Source of the DNA: Yeosuana aquiaggeris
GTDB taxonomy: Bacteria; Bacteroidota; Bacteroidia; Flavobacteriales; Flavobacteriaceae
Direction of reading: 5' to 3'
Length of the DNA stretch: 64,000 nt
NCBI RefSeq assembly: GCF_044003965.1
Contig: NZ_JBAWKC010000002.1
Span: 372,001-436,000, forward strand
In this document: positions 1 through 7,164 of the stretch, one piece after another
Position numbering within the stretch: the first letter of the stretch is position 1
Layout of the letters: each line of letters starts with the position of its first letter
The notes under the pieces: generated by a model
Databases searched by the model: none
What the model was told of the DNA's origin: nothing
The model's input: only the letters and a program-made list of their open reading frames with translations
Made by a program: the position numbers and the translations under genes

Positions 1-1
1 G

Positions 2-736
2 AATAAAGAAATGGAGCTGTTGCCTAACTATCTTACTATTACAAGGCCATGGGAAGCTCATAAAGTCGGGAGTCCTTCCATTGGAATGGGTAAATTTTAT
101 TGGGTTATTTTAGATTTAGATGTGAGAAGACCGCACCAAAATTGGGCGTGGCCAGATTGGATTATGTTAGCCCCCAATGATCTTGAAAAACTAACTATCA
201 TTTTAAGGCAAAACGAAAAGATTATTTGGAAAGCCGATAAGCGCATCAGAGACTGTTTTCAGCGTATTGGAAAAGCGGTAGATACGGATGTGGAAGGTAG
301 TAATTCTTCTAGAATAAGGTTATTGATAAATTATTTATTGATACTGCTTTTAGATTTATTAATTGAACAAGAGGTAGAATTAAATGAGCAACTTACAGAT
401 AGCTCCAGAAGTGTGAGATTGTTTTTAAACGAACTGGATAATAATTTAACTGAGGGATGGACTATTGAAGATATGGCAAAATCTGCAGGGGTAGGATTAA
501 CTAGATTTACCCATCATTGTAAACAGTTAACTAATTTAACACCGATGCGTTATTTAATGATGAAACGTATTGAATTATCAAAGGAAATATTAATGAGTAA
601 AGATTTTTTGACGGTATCAGAGGTGGCTTTTGCTTGTGGCTTTTCAACAAGTCAGTATTTTTCTACGGTTTTCAAAAAACAGGAAAAATGCACGCCGATA
701 GAATTCAGGCAAAATAAATTAGTGCAAGTATTTTAA
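2..736 (+). CDS. AraC-family transcriptional regulator, 5' end cut by the window edge
   Basis: Transcription activator of the AraC/XylS type. The last ~105 residues form the double helix-turn-helix domain: a first HTH around 'TIEDMAKSAGVGLTRFTHHCKQ' and a second around 'TVSEVAFACGFSTSQYFSTVFKK', ending with the usual P-x-E-FR close. The upstream part (~135 residues) looks like the end of a cupin-like sensor domain. The frame is open to the first base of the window and whole family members are usually near 280-300 residues, so the gene starts outside; the ATG at 11 is internal or unproven. It lies just upstream of a sugar-catabolism gene set on the same strand and is the natural candidate to control it (inference). 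Confidence 0.85.
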   Translation, partial: NKEMELLPNYLTITRPWEAHKVGSPSIGMGKFYWVILDLDVRRPHQNWAWPDWIMLAPNDLEKLTIILRQNEKIIWKADKRIRDCFQRIGKAVDTDVEGSNSSRIRLLINYLLILLLDLLIEQEVELNEQLTDSSRSVRLFLNELDNNLTEGWTIEDMAKSAGVGLTRFTHHCKQLTNLTPMRYLMMKRIELSKEILMSKDFLTVSEVAFACGFSTSQYFSTVFKKQEKCTPIEFRQNKLVQVF

Positions 737-836
737 TTTTGTTATTGTTTAAATTCTTTCACTGAATAAATATACACAAGAATGGTAAATGGATTTTATA
801 TTTTTCAGTCTCTAAAATTATTAAACAAACTAATTG

Positions 837-1823
837 ATGAAAACTAATAGTCTTTCAAGAAACACATCTCATATAGTTGTTTTTCTTTTTTTGTTAACGC
901 TAATAGGTTGTGTTAATAGCAATAAGAAACAAACTCCAGAAATTACAGAAACTGAAACTCAGGATAAAATAAAACCTTTTTTTAAACTATCATTGGCGCA
1001 ATGGTCTTTGCACAATTTTGTACGTGAAGAACATGGTGATCCTTTTCAATTTGCATCCATGGCGAAAGAAATGGGTTTTGAAGGTTTAGAATATGTAAGT
1101 CAACTCTATACTGATAAAATTGAATTATTAGGAATGGATAAAGTTATTGATTCATTAAAAACCATGAGTGAGTTAAGTGGTATGCATAATGTTTTAATTA
1201 TGGTTGATGGTGAGGGAGATATTGCTAATCCAGACGAGGCAAAAAGAAATGAGGCTGTTGAAAATCATAAAAAATGGGTAGATGCCGCTCAAAAATTAGG
1301 ATGCCATTCTATTCGAGTAAATACATTTGGAACAAATGACCCAGAGGTTTGGAAAGAAACTGTAGTTGATGGCCTTAAAAAATTATCAGAATATGCAGCT
1401 ACAAAAAATGTTAATATACTCTGTGAAAATCATGGGTGGTTGTCTTCTGATGCACCAAAATTAATGGAAGCCATACATAGTGTGAATATGTCAAATTGCG
1501 GAACATTACCTGATTTTGGGAACTGGTGCGTTAAAAGAAAGGAAGGAGCACAATGGGGAGAATGTTTAGAGGTTTACCCTGATAAATATCAAGGTATCGA
1601 AATGATGTTAACGGCGGCCAAAGCGGTAAGTGCCAAATCATATGATTTTGATGAAAATGGAAATGAAACAACCTTAGATTATCCAAGAATATTGCAATTA
1701 GTAAAAGATTCCGGATACACAAATTTTATAGGTGTTGAATACGAAGGGACCAGATTATCTGAACGAGAAGGCATATTAGCCACAAAAAATTTGTTATTAA
1801 ATTGTCTGGCATCATTGAAATAA
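837..1823 (+). CDS. Sugar phosphate isomerase/epimerase-like TIM-barrel lipoprotein
   Basis: Xylose-isomerase-like TIM barrel protein (AP endonuclease 2 superfamily), about 328 residues. The N-terminus is a lipoprotein signal with lipobox LIGC, so it should be exported and lipid-anchored. Barrel features include 'LSLAQWSLHNFV' at the first strand, 'ILCENHGW' for a metal-ligand Glu strand, and 'FIGVEYEG' near the end. The frame can begin at a TTG at 834, but the ATG directly behind it (837) gives the normal Lys-containing signal start and was chosen. It is the first gene of a five-gene set with a permease, a Gfo/Idh/MocA oxidoreductase, a second TIM barrel and a DUF1080 protein. This company points to oxidised-sugar (3-keto-glycoside) catabolism; the exact substrate is unknown. 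Confidence 0.85.
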   Translation: MKTNSLSRNTSHIVVFLFLLTLIGCVNSNKKQTPEITETETQDKIKPFFKLSLAQWSLHNFVREEHGDPFQFASMAKEMGFEGLEYVSQLYTDKIELLGMDKVIDSLKTMSELSGMHNVLIMVDGEGDIANPDEAKRNEAVENHKKWVDAAQKLGCHSIRVNTFGTNDPEVWKETVVDGLKKLSEYAATKNVNILCENHGWLSSDAPKLMEAIHSVNMSNCGTLPDFGNWCVKRKEGAQWGECLEVYPDKYQGIEMMLTAAKAVSAKSYDFDENGNETTLDYPRILQLVKDSGYTNFIGVEYEGTRLSEREGILATKNLLLNCLASLK

Positions 1824-1855
1824 TTAAAAACCGAACCAACTAAACTTTTTAATAG

Positions 1856-3082
1856 ATGAAAAAATCAATTCAATATCAACTATCTTTTATGATGTTCCTC
1901 GAATTTTTTATTTGGGGTGGATGGTTTGTAACTCTGGGCTCTTTCTTAGGAAATAATTTAAGTGCTACAGGAGCCGAAACGGGTATGGCATATTCCACAC
2001 AGTCATGGGGCGCTATTATAGCACCTTTTATAATTGGTTTGATTGCAGATAAGTTTTTTAATGCAGAGAAGATTTTGGGCGTATTGCATCTTGTTGGTGC
2101 GGTATTGATGTATCAGATGTCTCAATCAACAGAATTTGCAACTTTTTACCCTTATGTTTTGGGTTATATGATTGCCTATATGCCAACATTGGCCTTAGTA
2201 AATTCAGTGTCATTTAATCAAATGAAAGACCCTGCAAAAGAGTTTCCACTGGTTAGAGTATTTGGAACCATCGGTTGGATTTTGGCTGGATTAATTATAA
2301 GTTTTGTTTTTAAATGGGATTCTATTGAAAATATAGGTAATGGTTTGTTATCAAATACTTTTACTATGGTGGCGATAGCTTCAGGTATTTTAGGGGTGTT
2401 TAGTTTTACACTTCCAAAAACCCCTCCAAAAGGGAAAGGTGAAAAAACGAGTATTTCAGATATTCTGGGACTAGATGCTTTAAAATTATTAAAGGATAGA
2501 AACTTTTTAGTTTTCTTTCTATCATCAGTTTTAATTTGTATTCCATTGGCTTTTTATTATCAAAATATTAGTCCTTTTTTGACTGAATATAAAGTGGAAA
2601 ACTCCACAGCCTGGGCTTCTATCGGACAAATTTCAGAAGTAGGATTTATGTTGTTATTACCGTTCTTTTTTAAGAAATACGGATTCAAAAAAACAATTCT
2701 GTTTGGAATGTTAGCCTGGGGCATTAGATACGCATTATTTGCTTATGGGAATGCAGGCGATTTATTTTTTATGCTTGTAATAGGGATTGCCCTGCATGGT
2801 ATCTGTTATGATTTCTTCTTTGTATCCGGTCAAATATATACCGATTCTAAAGCTGGTGATAAGGTAAAAAGTGCAGCTCAGGGCTTAATTACTTTAGCCA
2901 CTTATGGCATAGGGATGTTAGTTGGATTTTGGGTTGCGGGCAATATAGTAGATAAGAACCTATTAGCAGAAGGTACTCATAGTTGGCAGGATGTCTGGAT
3001 GTTCCCGGCACTTTTTGCTATTGGTGTTTTAATATTTTTTGCAGTACTATTTAAGAACGAAAAAGTAGAATATAAAGCTTAA
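1856..3082 (+). CDS. MFS transporter, nucleoside:H+ symporter (NHS) type
   Basis: Integral membrane permease of 408 residues with about twelve hydrophobic segments. The opening 'YQLSFMMFLEFFIWGGWFVTLGSFL' region (residues ~7-30) and the 'FPLVRVFGTIGWILAGLIIS' segment are typical of the nucleoside H+ symporter branch of the major facilitator superfamily, which in Bacteroidota often sits in sugar clusters rather than nucleoside loci. It starts 32 bases after the TIM-barrel lipoprotein and ends 12 bases before the oxidoreductase, so it is in one transcription unit. It probably brings a glycoside, keto-sugar or polyol across the inner membrane; the substrate cannot be read from the sequence. Confidence 0.82.
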   Translation: MKKSIQYQLSFMMFLEFFIWGGWFVTLGSFLGNNLSATGAETGMAYSTQSWGAIIAPFIIGLIADKFFNAEKILGVLHLVGAVLMYQMSQSTEFATFYPYVLGYMIAYMPTLALVNSVSFNQMKDPAKEFPLVRVFGTIGWILAGLIISFVFKWDSIENIGNGLLSNTFTMVAIASGILGVFSFTLPKTPPKGKGEKTSISDILGLDALKLLKDRNFLVFFLSSVLICIPLAFYYQNISPFLTEYKVENSTAWASIGQISEVGFMLLLPFFFKKYGFKKTILFGMLAWGIRYALFAYGNAGDLFFMLVIGIALHGICYDFFFVSGQIYTDSKAGDKVKSAAQGLITLATYGIGMLVGFWVAGNIVDKNLLAEGTHSWQDVWMFPALFAIGVLIFFAVLFKNEKVEYKA

Positions 3083-3094
3083 AAAAAATATTTA

Positions 3095-4240
3095 ATGAGT
3101 TCAAAAATTAGATTAGGCATATTAGGTGGTGGTGGTGATTCTTTAATTGGAGTACTTCATAGAATCGCATCTGCAATGTATGATAAGTATCAAATTGTTG
3201 GTGGTGTTTTTAATCCAGTCTGGGAAGAAAATATTGGGTTTGCAAATAAAATAGGTTTACCAACGAATAGAATTTATAAGGATTTTGACACTTTAATTGA
3301 AGAAGAAATTAAGCTTCCGGTTAATGAAAGAATGCAAGTAGTATCTATTCTTACGCCAAATTTTCTTCATTTTCCAATGGCAAAAAAACTTCTGGAAAAT
3401 GGTTTTAATGTTATTTGTGAAAAACCAATGACTACTACTTATGAAGAAGCAAAGATTTTAAATCAAACTTTAAAAATGGCTCAAACCGTATTTGCAGTGA
3501 CCTATACGTATACAGGTTATCCTATGATCCGTCAAATGCGGGAGATGATAAAAAATGGTGAATTAGGAAAGATTCAAAAAGTAGATGCACAATATTATCA
3601 GGGTTGGATAAATCCTGTCATTCACGATAAAGAAAAACGTTCCACAACCTGGAGATTAAATCCCGAAAAATCTGGGATCAGTTGCTGTATTGGAGATATT
3701 GGCACCCATGCTTTTGACATGCTTGAATATGTGTCTGGTGTAAAAATAGAATCTGTTTTGGCAGATTTAAATTATTTATATGCAGATAACAAAATGGATA
3801 TTGACGGCACCGTTTTATTGCGCTGTTCTAATAATGTAAAAGGGGTTATTTGTACAAGTCAAATAGCCACAGGAGAAGAGAATAGTTTTATAGTAAAGAT
3901 TTATGGAGATAAAGCTGGTTTAAAATGGGAGCAGGAAAATCCTAATTATTTATACTTGATGGAAGATGGAAAACCTTTCCGCGTTTTAAAACCGGGGCAT
4001 GCTTATAATAGTGATTTATCTCTTGAAGGCACTAAATTACCACCGGGACATCCCGAAGGCATTTTTGATTCTATGGGAAATATTTATAAAGGTGTTGCAA
4101 AGGCAATTAATAAAGAACCCTATAATAATGGAGAATTTCCAACCATGGTTGATGGTGTTAGAGGTATGAGTTTTATTGAAAAGGCCGTTGAGTCTCATCA
4201 AAAAGGAAATGTTTGGGTAACTATTGAAAATGTAAACTAA
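3095..4240 (+). CDS. Gfo/Idh/MocA-family NAD(P)-dependent oxidoreductase
   Basis: Sugar or inositol dehydrogenase-like protein of 381 residues. The Rossmann dinucleotide loop is 'GILGGGGDSLIG' at residues ~7-18, and the family's conserved 'CEKPMTTT' (EKP, catalytic Lys) is at about residues 109-116. The C-terminal domain is the GFO_IDH_MocA alpha/beta fold with 'GDIGTHAFDML' (catalytic His). Members oxidise or reduce a ring hydroxyl, and those found beside DUF1080 and TIM-barrel genes are linked to 3-keto sugar metabolism. The stop codon overlaps the next start codon by one base, indicating translational coupling. Cytoplasmic; substrate unknown. Confidence 0.88.
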   Translation: MSSKIRLGILGGGGDSLIGVLHRIASAMYDKYQIVGGVFNPVWEENIGFANKIGLPTNRIYKDFDTLIEEEIKLPVNERMQVVSILTPNFLHFPMAKKLLENGFNVICEKPMTTTYEEAKILNQTLKMAQTVFAVTYTYTGYPMIRQMREMIKNGELGKIQKVDAQYYQGWINPVIHDKEKRSTTWRLNPEKSGISCCIGDIGTHAFDMLEYVSGVKIESVLADLNYLYADNKMDIDGTVLLRCSNNVKGVICTSQIATGEENSFIVKIYGDKAGLKWEQENPNYLYLMEDGKPFRVLKPGHAYNSDLSLEGTKLPPGHPEGIFDSMGNIYKGVAKAINKEPYNNGEFPTMVDGVRGMSFIEKAVESHQKGNVWVTIENVN

Positions 4241-5292
4241 TGAAAACTATTAAAGGACCAGCTATATTTCTCGCACAGTTTATGGATGAAAAAGCACCAT
4301 ATAATTCATTGGATGGATTATGTAAATGGGCGAGCGATTTGGGTTATAAAGGGATTCAAATGCCAACTTTAGACCCTCGGTTAATTAATCTTAAAACCGC
4401 AGCTGAAAGTCAAACCTATTGTGAGGAGCTTTTAGGTAAAATAAATTCCTATGGATTAGAATTAACTGAGTTGTCAACACATATTCAAGGACAATTAGTA
4501 GCAGTCCATCCAGCACATGATATGATGTTTGATGTGTTTGCCCCCGAGAAGTTAAAAGGAAAACCAAAACAAAGAACGGCCTGGGCCATTCAAGAAATGA
4601 AATATGCTGCTGTCGCCAGTAGACGATTAAATTTAAAAGCACATGCTACCTTTTCAGGGTCTTTATTATGGCCCATGATGCATCCATGGCCTCAACAGCC
4701 AAAGGGATTGGTAGAATTGGGTTTCAGTGAATTAGCAGAACGTTGGTTGCCTATCTTAAACACTTTTGATGAGAATGGGGTGGATGTTTGCTATGAAGTC
4801 CATCCTGTAGAAGATATCCATGATGGTGATACATTTGAACGCTTTTTGGCAGCTACTAACAATCATAAACGCGTGAATATTTTATATGATCCATCGCATT
4901 TCGTTTTGCAGCAACTGGATTATATTACTTATATAGATCATTATCATGAATTTATAAAAGCATTTCATGTAAAAGATTCTGAATTTAATCCAACTGGAAA
5001 AAAAGGAACCTTTGGAGGTTATAATGATTGGAAGGACAGGGCAGGACGTTATCGTTCTCCAGGAGATGGTCAGGTTGATTTTAAAAAGGTATTTTCTAAA
5101 CTAACAGAATATGGATGTGATGTTTGGGCTGTTTTAGAATGGGAATGCGTCATAAAGAGCCCAGAGCAAGGTGCCAGAGAAGGGGTGTCTTTTATTTCAA
5201 ATCATATTATTGAAGCCACTAAGAAGGCATTTGATGATTTTGCAGGGGGTGAGACAAATCCGGAACAGTTAAAACAAATATTAGGACTATAA
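4240..5292 (+). CDS. Sugar phosphate isomerase/epimerase family TIM-barrel protein (cytoplasmic)
   Basis: A 350-residue xylose-isomerase-like TIM barrel protein without a signal peptide. Metal-ligand strands can be seen: 'CYEVHPVEDIHDG' (Glu), 'ILYDPSHFVLQ' (Asp, His), 'AFHVKDSEF' (His, Asp) and 'WAVLEWECV' (Glu) near the end. Such enzymes isomerise or epimerise sugars through a divalent metal. The start codon overlaps the stop of the Gfo/Idh/MocA gene (TAATG), so the two proteins are probably made together and act on the same intermediate. It differs from the lipoprotein TIM barrel at 837-1823 in location and in length, so the cluster has one exported and one cytosolic barrel. Confidence 0.87.
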   Translation: MKTIKGPAIFLAQFMDEKAPYNSLDGLCKWASDLGYKGIQMPTLDPRLINLKTAAESQTYCEELLGKINSYGLELTELSTHIQGQLVAVHPAHDMMFDVFAPEKLKGKPKQRTAWAIQEMKYAAVASRRLNLKAHATFSGSLLWPMMHPWPQQPKGLVELGFSELAERWLPILNTFDENGVDVCYEVHPVEDIHDGDTFERFLAATNNHKRVNILYDPSHFVLQQLDYITYIDHYHEFIKAFHVKDSEFNPTGKKGTFGGYNDWKDRAGRYRSPGDGQVDFKKVFSKLTEYGCDVWAVLEWECVIKSPEQGAREGVSFISNHIIEATKKAFDDFAGGETNPEQLKQILGL

Positions 5293-5310
5293 ACTAATTA
5301 ATAATTAAAA

Positions 5311-6051
5311 ATGAAAAAATCAATTTTGCTAATAATGGTTGTATTAAGCATTACAGCGTGCAAGAAAGTAACCAAAGAACCTGTAACTGTTGAAACGGAT
5401 ACAAAGGAACTAGAAATGGCCCCGGAATGGGCTTCACTTTTTGATGGAGCCTCTTTAAGCGGTTGGCATGTTTATAATAATCCAGAAGGAGTGAATCCGT
5501 GGACAATTGAAGATGGCGTTCTAATGTTTCCCGGTAGAGAAGCTGGTAGTAAACCAGAATTTAATCTGGTCACGGATAATGAGTATACAGATTTTATATT
5601 GTCAATAGAATGGAAGATTTCTGAAGGAGGTAATAGTGGTATTATGTGGGGTGTTATTGAGGATGAAAAATATGGACATCCTTATGACACAGGTCCAGAA
5701 ATTCAAGTTTTAGATAATGAAAGACATCCAGACGCTCTAGCAAATCCTAAATTTCATCAGGCAGGGGCTTTGTATGACATGGTACAGCCAATATATGATG
5801 TTTGTAAGCCAGCAGGAGAATGGAATTTATGTGAAATTGAAATTAATCATCAAACGAATCAAGGAAGTGTCACACTAAATGGCACTGAAATAGTAACTTT
5901 TCCACTGTATGGTGAGGCCTGGGATGCTATGGTTGCGAAATCAAAATTTAAAGACTGGAAAGATTTTGGAAAAAGCAAGACTGGAAAGATTTGTTTACAA
6001 GACCATGAAAACAAGGTGTCTTATCGAAATATAAAAATAAAGACTTTGTAA
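5311..6051 (+). CDS. DUF1080 (3-keto-disaccharide hydrolase) lipoprotein
   Basis: A 246-residue lipoprotein (lipobox ITAC at residues ~15-18) with a single DUF1080 jelly-roll domain: 'WASLFDGASLSGWHVYN' opening, 'GNSGIMWGV' and 'TGPEIQVLDNERHPDA' in the middle, and a C-terminal 'GKICLQDHENKVSYRNIKI' close that is diagnostic of the family. DUF1080 proteins are linked to hydrolysis of 3-keto-glycosides at the cell surface or periplasm. It ends the cluster, 28 bases before a rho-independent terminator. Together with the Gfo/Idh/MocA and TIM-barrel genes this supports a keto-glycoside pathway; the natural glycoside is unknown. Confidence 0.88.
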   Translation: MKKSILLIMVVLSITACKKVTKEPVTVETDTKELEMAPEWASLFDGASLSGWHVYNNPEGVNPWTIEDGVLMFPGREAGSKPEFNLVTDNEYTDFILSIEWKISEGGNSGIMWGVIEDEKYGHPYDTGPEIQVLDNERHPDALANPKFHQAGALYDMVQPIYDVCKPAGEWNLCEIEINHQTNQGSVTLNGTEIVTFPLYGEAWDAMVAKSKFKDWKDFGKSKTGKICLQDHENKVSYRNIKIKTL

Positions 6052-6079
6052 AGGATTAGTGATTAGGAGATTAATAGCA

Positions 6080-6112
6080 AAGGGACTTCAAATATTGAAG
6101 GCCCTTTTTTTA
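6080..6112 (+). terminator. Rho-independent terminator after the keto-sugar cluster
   Basis: Stem of 12 positions with one A/G mismatch (AAGGGACTTCAA pairing with TTGAAGGCCCTT, loop ATA at 6092-6094) followed by seven T. It separates the sugar cluster from the arginine region. Confidence 0.85.
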
Positions 6113-6242
6113 TATTATGAATAGTTTTCCAAAAAAATACATTATTCCTAATGAATAGTTCTTTTTAAATAACTTTTGATAATTTTTTCAAAAAAGTAAA
6201 GGTTTTTACAAGTAGTATTAAATAAAAATATAATTTTACTAT

Positions 6243-6317
6243 ATGAATACATTAAAAAATAAAATACGTCCTTCATCACCCGGATTGCGCGTGCGTAGTA
6301 ATCGCCGCCGCTTTTAG
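6243..6317 (+). CDS. Arginine-rich leader peptide of the arg operon (24 aa)
   Basis: A short frame ATG (6243) to TAG (6317), 24 residues, six of them Arg, ending RVRSNRRRF-stop. Four Arg codons are CGC and two CGT, including three CGC in a row, whereas the long genes around it mostly use AGA for Arg; a GC-rich codon run in an AT-rich intergenic stretch is unlikely by chance. It stands 229 bases upstream of a nine-gene arginine operon, so it has the composition and place of a ribosome-stalling attenuation peptide that senses charged Arg-tRNA. I find no U-tract terminator between it and the operon, so the output step is not clear. Not part of any annotation I know of for this locus. Confidence 0.6.
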   Translation: MNTLKNKIRPSSPGLRVRSNRRRF

Positions 6318-6546
6318 TCTTTAGTTAGCTCAATCCATACGTAATTTAATTTTTTTCATCTTGTATAAACTAGCATTCATAACATTTCAAAATATAATTA
6401 GCAGGTCAATTAACCACTATTTTATGTGTCATATTTTTCCCCGTCGCCCGTAAGGGTGTCATTTGTTATTTGAACTAGGTGAGTCCAGTTCATTATCTCC
6501 AAAGGATTAATTTTAAATTTTAATAAAAAAATAATAGATACAATAC
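6318..6546 (+). other. Long arg-operon leader with a GNRA-tetraloop hairpin, no gene seen
   Basis: This 229-base stretch between the Arg leader peptide and the operon holds no convincing gene. A GC-rich patch at 6439-6460 forms a stem CGCCC/GGGTG (6445-6449 with 6454-6458) closed by a GTAA tetraloop of GNRA type. A second hairpin, GAACT/AGTTC, is at 6472-6491. The GGGTG arm could instead pair with CACCC at 6277-6281 inside the leader peptide, which would be one way to link ribosome position to downstream folding (inference). Neither hairpin is followed by a T run. Confidence 0.4.
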
Positions 6547-7164
6547 ATGGAAATTGTAATTGCTGATAAATCACATAGTATGTACGCAGAGATTATTTGC
6601 GAAACCATTGCAGAATCTGCTGCCGTGAGAGGTACCGGTATTGCCAGGCGAACTCCAGAATATATCATAACAAAAATGGAAAACGGCAATGCCGTTATTG
6701 CTTTAGACGGGGATACTTTCGCTGGTTTTTGCTATATTGAAAAATGGGGTCATGGCAAATATGTTGCCAACTCAGGTTTAATTGTGCATCCAAATTACCG
6801 AAATGCGGGTTTAGCAAAAAAAATAAAACACAAAATATTTGAACATTCAAGAACTAAATTTCCTGACGCTAAAATTTTTAGTATTACAACCGGTTTAGCC
6901 GTTATGAAAATGAATACTGATTTAGGATATAAACCGGTTCCTTTTTCTGAATTAACAGATGATCCTACGTTTTGGGATGGCTGTCAAACCTGCAAAAATT
7001 ATGATGTGTTGACAAGGACAGAAAGAAAAATGTGTTTGTGTACGGGCATGTTATATGATCCAGTAGCAAAGGATATTAATGAAAAGAAACAAGTGAAATC
7101 AAAAGTGTTTAAAAGATTAATCCATATCAAAGAAACCATGTTTTTAAAAAAGGATAAGAAATGA
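6547..7164 (+). CDS. GNAT acyltransferase, candidate first enzyme of arginine synthesis (ArgA-like)
   Basis: A 205-residue GNAT-fold N-acyltransferase: acyl-CoA site around 'GLIVHPNYRNAGLAKKIKHKIF' (residues ~78-98). As the first gene of an operon that otherwise has every step to arginine and no argJ, it is the best candidate for acylating glutamate (acetyl or succinyl). It is unlike E. coli ArgA, which carries an aspartokinase-like domain. After the GNAT core there is a cysteine cluster: C146-x2-C149 and C163-x-C165 within 'GCQTCKNYD' and 'KMCLCTGMLYDP', looking like a metal site. The stop overlaps argG's start by four bases (ATGA). Function is inferred from context; family membership is clear. 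Confidence 0.8.
   Translation: MEIVIADKSHSMYAEIICETIAESAAVRGTGIARRTPEYIITKMENGNAVIALDGDTFAGFCYIEKWGHGKYVANSGLIVHPNYRNAGLAKKIKHKIFEHSRTKFPDAKIFSITTGLAVMKMNTDLGYKPVPFSELTDDPTFWDGCQTCKNYDVLTRTERKMCLCTGMLYDPVAKDINEKKQVKSKVFKRLIHIKETMFLKKDKK

Noticed and set aside
834..836. TTG as start of the TIM-barrel lipoprotein
   Set aside because: The next codon is ATG and gives the same signal peptide; no reason to prefer TTG. The same reasoning moves the starts of argD (10138), cysD (32057), gldA (52639) and rlmN (62715).
6317..6360. Terminator directly behind the Arg leader peptide
   Set aside because: There is a T run at 6348-6354, but no stable stem precedes it, so I do not call an attenuator terminator there.
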